NCBI GenBank assembly: GCA_003248755.1
Contig: QFQW01000049.1
Coordinates: forward strand, 1-26,746
Direction of reading: 5' to 3'
Source of the DNA: Chryseobacterium sp.
GTDB lineage: Bacteria; Bacteroidota; Bacteroidia; Flavobacteriales; Weeksellaceae
Length of the DNA stretch: 26,746 nucleotides
Below are positions 22,938 through 26,746 of this stretch, in pieces. The translations under genes were made by a program, and so were the position numbers. Every line of letters starts with the position of its first letter. The first letter of the stretch is position 1. The notes under the pieces are model-generated. The model worked only from the letters and a program-made list of their open reading frames with translations, was not told where the DNA came from and ran no database searches.

Positions 22938-23579
22938 TTAATAAAACAAGAACTTCCAAAGTACCAAAACGGGCACTATTTGAAGCGTGCAAATATACAA
23001 AAATTTATAATACCATTTTTCCGGCAGGACATTTTGCTTATGAAAGAGATATATAAGATTCTTTAAAATAAAAGAAAAAACAAATATTCCAATTATAATA
23101 TAAAAGTATTTTACCAAATCTACAGGATAATAGAAAAGTACAAATCCTAGGATTATAAAAGCAATGGATTCTACAAAATAAAATTTTCCGGCAACCAAGG
23201 TTAATCCTTTCAATCTTTTGCCACTTCCAACACCAGAGTAGAAAAAGAATGTCAAGATATTTCTAATGATGTCAAACAATGCTAGAGTGAGAAAGGTAAA
23301 TCCAAACTTATTAATCTCAAATCCAAATAGTTGTATTGCTGAAAATATAGATGGAACAACGGGGACGAACTGTGACAAAAGAATGGAAATCACAACAATT
23401 CTAACCATGGAAACGATGAGCCATGATGGCGTAAGATTGTTGGAATCTTCAATTTTTTGAGTCAAAAAATCCTTGATGCTGGCCTCTCTTTGGAAAACCG
23501 ACAATAGAATAATGTACATAAAGATACTCCCTAGAATACAATATACAACCCAGTCATTATTTTCCGTAATCCGAATCAA
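22938..23579 (-). CDS. DUF4271 membrane protein with TTG start
   Basis: The 213-residue protein is predicted to have about five or six membrane segments and matches DUF4271 through features such as NNDWVVYCILGSIFMYI, FQREASIKDFLTQ and the C-terminal IVPVLVLWKFLF. It may assist haem or membrane metabolism, but no function is known. No in-frame ATG precedes TTG 23579, and the next ATG (residue 21) would remove the typical ENNDWVV start. A -7 box lies 17 bases upstream, so the TTG start is well supported. It is co-transcribed with hemD. Confidence 0.85.
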   Translation of the reverse strand: MIRITENNDWVVYCILGSIFMYIILLSVFQREASIKDFLTQKIEDSNNLTPSWLIVSMVRIVVISILLSQFVPVVPSIFSAIQLFGFEINKFGFTFLTLALFDIIRNILTFFFYSGVGSGKRLKGLTLVAGKFYFVESIAFIILGFVLFYYPVDLVKYFYIIIGIFVFSFILKNLIYLFHKQNVLPEKWYYKFLYICTLQIVPVLVLWKFLFY

Positions 23580-23595
23580 GCTTTCAATATTTTTG

Positions 23596-23603
23596 CAAAA
23601 ATA
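23596..23603 (-). promoter_or_regulatory. -7 box of the DUF4271-hemD operon
   Basis: The minus strand reads TATTTTTG followed by C, an exact match to TAnnTTTG, about 17 bases before the TTG start at 23579. Confidence 0.55.
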
Positions 23604-23671
23604 AGAATAAGAATGGAGTGTTTGGTATTTTAATGATCAATAAACTTAATAAATAAAAAAGATCAGCTTTT

Positions 23672-24097
23672 TCACTTGATTTTTGCTAAATGAATCACAT
23701 TATTCCCTTGAGAGATTAGTAACGAATCCTCTGATGCTTCTGCAGAAATACTATTTCTCTCATAGACTTCCCCTGCCGGTGTTGTATGTTTGAAGTCGAG
23801 AACAAACTTGTTGTTATTAGCTTCGATAGTTATAGTTTTTGTTTTTCCGTTGTTTATGAAAGTTGCTTTTGCCCTGCTTCCGTCACTTGCTTTATAGGGA
23901 TAAGAAACCGAAGCTGTTTTCTTTCCGTTGATGTCTTTTTCTACAGAAGTTGTTGTAATGGTATCTGTTTTCCCATCTTTTTCTACGATTTCTGTCTTTG
24001 TAGAATAAGACTCCGAAGTTCTTTTGGAATCATTTTTTTTGCAGGAAACGACTAATAAAGTGATTGCAAATCCTAAAACTAAACTATTTGTATTCAT
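23672..24097 (-). CDS. Lipoprotein, possibly MliC-like (lysozyme-inhibitor fold)
   Basis: The 141-residue protein has a lipoprotein signal ending LLVVSC (Cys19), then a Lys/Ser/Thr-rich linker. The C-terminal half is beta-rich: YPYKASDGSRAKATFIN, KTITIEANNNKFVLDF, AGEVYERNSISAEASEDSLLIS. The pattern YxxxDG...ATF...L...Y...L resembles MliC/PliC-type inhibitors of C-type lysozyme, which protect the cell wall. The characteristic SGxxYxxxxxxxWxKG core is only partly met (AGEVYERN, no W-x-x-KG), so the call is tentative. Transcription is independent, and a terminator and the peptidase gene follow upstream of it. Confidence 0.55.
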   Translation of the reverse strand: MNTNSLVLGFAITLLVVSCKKNDSKRTSESYSTKTEIVEKDGKTDTITTTSVEKDINGKKTASVSYPYKASDGSRAKATFINNGKTKTITIEANNNKFVLDFKHTTPAGEVYERNSISAEASEDSLLISQGNNVIHLAKIK

Positions 24098-24150
24098 TGG
24101 TTAAAAATTTATATCGTGAATATTTTGTATCAAATTGTTGTCCAAAGACA

Positions 24151-24182
24151 AAAAATCCCGAAACTAATTTCGGGATTTTTTT
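24151..24182 (-). terminator. Strong terminator of the prolyl oligopeptidase gene
   Basis: AAAAATCCCGAAA (24151-24163) and TTTCGGGATTTTT (24168-24180) form a perfect 13-bp stem with a 4-base loop and T tracts. The hairpin lies 18 bases past the stop of the oligopeptidase gene on the minus strand. Confidence 0.9.
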
Positions 24183-24198
24183 GATATTTTTGTGAGAA

Positions 24199-26319
24199 TT
24201 ATTTCTTCAGATTTTTAATTCCCATTTCAAACAGTGCAAAGCTTAATAAATCGGCATTTTCTCCAATCACTTGCTCTGTAGAACGGCCCGCGCCATGACC
24301 GGCATTTTTCTCGATTCTTAGCAAAACAGGATTGTTGCAAGATTGCTTTTCTTGCAATTCTGCCCCAAATTTGAATGAATGCGCCGGAACAACTCTGTCA
24401 TCGTGATCACTTGTGATAATCATTGTCGACGGATAACAAGTTCCTGCTTTTACGTTATGAACCGGCGAATAAGATTTCAGGTATTCGAACATTTCTTTGT
24501 TGTCTTCTGCAGTTCCATAATCATAAGACCAACCTGCTCCGGCTGTGAATTTGTTATATCTCAACATATCCAGAACACCCACACCCGGGAATGCAACTTT
24601 TGCCAGATCAGGTCTCATTGTCATCGTTGCTCCAACTAAAAGTCCGCCATTTGAGCGTCCGGAAAGAGCCATAAATTCTTTAGAAGTATAACCTTTTGAC
24701 TGTAGATATTCTCCTGCAGCGATAAAATCATCAAATACGTTTTTCTTCTGCTGTTTTGTTCCCGCATCGTGCCATTTCTTTCCATATTCGCCACCGCCTC
24801 GGATATTTGGAACGGCATAGATTCCGCCATTTTCCATCCAGACCGCATTCACAACAGAAAAAGCTGGTTGCAGGCTGATGTTGAAACCGCCATAAGAATA
24901 AAGGATTGTTGGGTTTTTACCATCGAGTTTAGTTCCCTTTTTATAATTAATCATCATTGGAACTTTGGTACCGTCCTTTGAGGTGTAGAAAACTTGTTCG
25001 GAAACATAATCATCCGGATTGAATTTTACATTCGGTTTTTGATACACTTCAGATTTTCCGGAAGTTACATTGTACTTATAAATCGTTCCCGGTGTAATAT
25101 AATTGGTAAAAGAATAATAGATATCCTTGTCTTCTTTTTTGCCGCCAAATCCGGAAATAGTTCCTTTTCCCGGTAACGCAATTTCTCTTACTAATTTTCC
25201 TGTTTTATCAAATTGTTTTACAAGACTAATTGCATCCTTCATATACTTTCCGAAAAAGTAACCGCCTCCTTCAGAGATACTTAAAACATTTTCAGTTTCC
25301 GGGATTACATCTTTCCAGTTTTCGGGACTTGGATTTTTGAAGCTGACTTTTACCAATCTCATATTCGGTGCATCTTTGTCTGTGAAAATGAAAAGCTCAT
25401 CACCCTGCGTATCCACAATATCTGCATTGATGTCAAAGCCTTTGTTGATTTGAACAAAGTCGCCACCGTTGTTTAGATCTTTGATATACAGCTCGTTGCC
25501 GTTGGTTGCATTGGCTGCAGAAATGATCAGGAATCTCTGGTCTTCGGAAACACCTGCAGAGAGATATCTTCTAGGTGTTTTTTCGCCTCCGAAAATCAAT
25601 TGATCTTCGGATTGTTTTGTTCCTAATTTGTGGAAATAAACTTTGTGTTTATCTGTCATTCCGGAAAGAACAGTTCCTTCTTTCGGTTTGTCGTAGCTGG
25701 AATAGTAGAAACCTTCATCGCCTTTCCAAGAGATTCCACTGAATTTGACATCAACCAAGGTTTCATCAATTTGCTTTTTGGTAATTGCATTGATGATGAT
25801 GATTTTGTTCCAATCACTTCCACCTTCAGAAATAGAATAAGCGGCAAGATTTCCTTTTTTATTAAATGATAAGTTAGAAAGCGATGTTGTCCCTTTTTCC
25901 GAGAATTGGTTTGGGTCTAGGAAAACTTCGATATTTTTTGCTTTAAGTCCGGTTCTGTAAATCACAGATTGTGCCTGCAAACCGTTGTTTTTAGAGTAAT
26001 AAGTATAATCTCCTTCTTTGAAAGGCGCAGATATTTTTTCGTAATTCCAGATATCTCTCAGTTGATTTTTAATTGTTTCTCGGAAAGGGATTTTGGAAAG
26101 ATAATTCTGGCTGTAGGCTACTTCTTCGTCCACCCATTTTTTTGTTGCTTCGGAATCATTTTCCAGATCTCGGTAAGGGTCTGCGACTTGTGTCCCAAAA
26201 TAATTGTCAACTTGAGATCCTTTTATGGCTTTTGGGTAGTTAGAATTTGTCATAGATTGAGCATTTGCGCCAACATAAAAAACAACGGCTGCTGTTGCAA
26301 AGATTGATTTTACTTTCAT
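24199..26319 (-). CDS. Secreted prolyl oligopeptidase (S9A)
   Basis: The 706-residue enzyme has a Sec signal (MKVKSIFATAAVVFYVGANA, cleavage near 20), so it acts outside the cytoplasm. An N-terminal cap, a seven-bladed beta-propeller (about 70-430) and a C-terminal alpha/beta-hydrolase domain follow. The nucleophile is Ser556 in GRSNGG; the acid is an Asp in the DHDDRV segment (about 638-643), and His675 lies in GHGAG. The Ser number and length agree with the characterised prolyl endopeptidase of Elizabethkingia meningoseptica, which cleaves after proline. A strong terminator follows, and a -7 box lies about 80 bases upstream. It is a single gene with no operon partner. Confidence 0.93.
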   Translation of the reverse strand: MKVKSIFATAAVVFYVGANAQSMTNSNYPKAIKGSQVDNYFGTQVADPYRDLENDSEATKKWVDEEVAYSQNYLSKIPFRETIKNQLRDIWNYEKISAPFKEGDYTYYSKNNGLQAQSVIYRTGLKAKNIEVFLDPNQFSEKGTTSLSNLSFNKKGNLAAYSISEGGSDWNKIIIINAITKKQIDETLVDVKFSGISWKGDEGFYYSSYDKPKEGTVLSGMTDKHKVYFHKLGTKQSEDQLIFGGEKTPRRYLSAGVSEDQRFLIISAANATNGNELYIKDLNNGGDFVQINKGFDINADIVDTQGDELFIFTDKDAPNMRLVKVSFKNPSPENWKDVIPETENVLSISEGGGYFFGKYMKDAISLVKQFDKTGKLVREIALPGKGTISGFGGKKEDKDIYYSFTNYITPGTIYKYNVTSGKSEVYQKPNVKFNPDDYVSEQVFYTSKDGTKVPMMINYKKGTKLDGKNPTILYSYGGFNISLQPAFSVVNAVWMENGGIYAVPNIRGGGEYGKKWHDAGTKQQKKNVFDDFIAAGEYLQSKGYTSKEFMALSGRSNGGLLVGATMTMRPDLAKVAFPGVGVLDMLRYNKFTAGAGWSYDYGTAEDNKEMFEYLKSYSPVHNVKAGTCYPSTMIITSDHDDRVVPAHSFKFGAELQEKQSCNNPVLLRIEKNAGHGAGRSTEQVIGENADLLSFALFEMGIKNLKK

Positions 26320-26349
26320 CTGAAATTTTTATTATTTATATTCTAATTC

Positions 26350-26407
26350 TTTGGAAACTTAAAAATTATGATTGCTTTATACTTTATTTTGAATGTTTCC
26401 AAAAATA
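26350..26407 (-). promoter_or_regulatory. Promoter region of the secreted prolyl oligopeptidase
   Basis: The minus strand reads TATTTTTG at 26407-26400, matching the -7 box about 80 bases before the ATG at 26319. A perfect 9-bp inverted repeat, TTTGGAAAC (26350-26358) with GTTTCCAAA (26395-26403), overlaps this box and lies around the predicted start. It may be an operator. The -33 box is not clear. Confidence 0.4.
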
Positions 26408-26546
26408 GTGAAAATTGCGTGATGTTTGAGAAAGTAATAGTAAAAATATAAATCAGAAAAGTATAATCAATTACGAATGAAAAGAAAAAATCGGTGGGAT
26501 ATAAACTCTTTTGATGACAAAAATAGAAAATGCTGAACCCTTCCAT

Positions 26547-26746
26547 TATTTACTCATTAATACTGGATTTTATTGGGGGTATTTAACATAATATTTTAAA
26601 TTTCATTTAACATAATAAAAAACATAATAAAATATTTTAAAAGTAGTTAAAATGTTATTATTTTCGTATGAAAATAAATAATACGGCAGGAATGTCGTAT
26701 TTCAGTGCTATCCTTGCATTGTGAATAATAACTAATAGGAAAACTC
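26547..26746. other. Gene-free right end, probably the upstream region of a gene beyond the window
   Basis: No coding frame is supported after the oligopeptidase start region. The sequence is very AT-rich, with three copies of AACATAATA (26585, 26609 and 26621) and a small inverted pair, AATACG/CGTATT (26680-26701). TATCCTTG (26709-26716), one base off the -7 consensus, is followed by leader-like sequence to the edge. A plus-strand gene may start just outside. Confidence 0.35.

Noticed and set aside
26343..26546. 67-aa frame upstream of the prolyl oligopeptidase gene
   Set aside because: It overlaps the likely promoter and leader of that gene, has low-complexity Phe/Ile-rich sequence, and matches no family.

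Overview
The window is AT-rich DNA of a flavobacterium, most likely family Weeksellaceae (Chryseobacterium, Epilithonimonas or Elizabethkingia relatives). Three things point there: promoters with the Bacteroidota -7 box TAnnTTTG and little Shine-Dalgarno signal; Bacteroidota-type families (DUF4271 next to hemD, an RprX/RprY-like two-component pair, MBL-rhodanese with thioredoxin, GTP-mannose-1-P guanylyltransferase); and a secreted prolyl oligopeptidase whose nucleophile falls at Ser556, as in the well-known enzyme of Elizabethkingia (Flavobacterium) meningoseptica. No tRNA, rRNA, CRISPR array, transposase, integrase or phage gene was seen.

Layout. 1-1153 is an accessory-looking segment: the end of a basic Pro/Lys/Arg-rich protein, a small unknown protein, a strong hairpin terminator and a convergent orphan gene. 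It abuts a comM/yifB gene that stops abruptly just past its Walker A motif, so this is probably a rearrangement or insertion boundary. 2046-3717 is a SprT-like metalloprotease overlapping manC. 3825-6330 is a TPR sensor kinase and LuxR-type regulator, followed by a palindrome, a -7 box and a short terminator-ended unit that may be a regulated small RNA. 6318-7861 holds DUF2809 and two exported thioredoxin-fold proteins. 7933-11812 holds a periplasmic TonB-C-terminal-domain protein, small lipoproteins and mutS. 12050-13878 is a persulfide dioxygenase/rhodanese fusion with a thioredoxin. 13975-15885 is an omega-amidase-like nitrilase and an exported L,D-transpeptidase. 15998-18666 is an RprX/RprY-like two-component system split by a broken four-helix-bundle gene. 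18855-21943 holds an SRPBCC protein, a small unknown protein and oligopeptidase B. 22176-23579 is DUF4271-hemD. 23672-26319 is a lipoprotein and the secreted prolyl oligopeptidase. The last 430 bases carry the oligopeptidase promoter and probably the upstream region of a gene beyond the edge.

Most genes are ordinary chromosomal housekeeping. The unusual content is the truncated comM boundary, the candidate sRNA unit after the TPR kinase/regulator pair, the four-helix-bundle pseudogene inside a two-component operon, and at least six different intergenic inverted-repeat elements, each apparently a different sequence family. I did not find an obviously new defence or mobile system; the closest candidates are in the first 1.2 kb and at 6190-6330.
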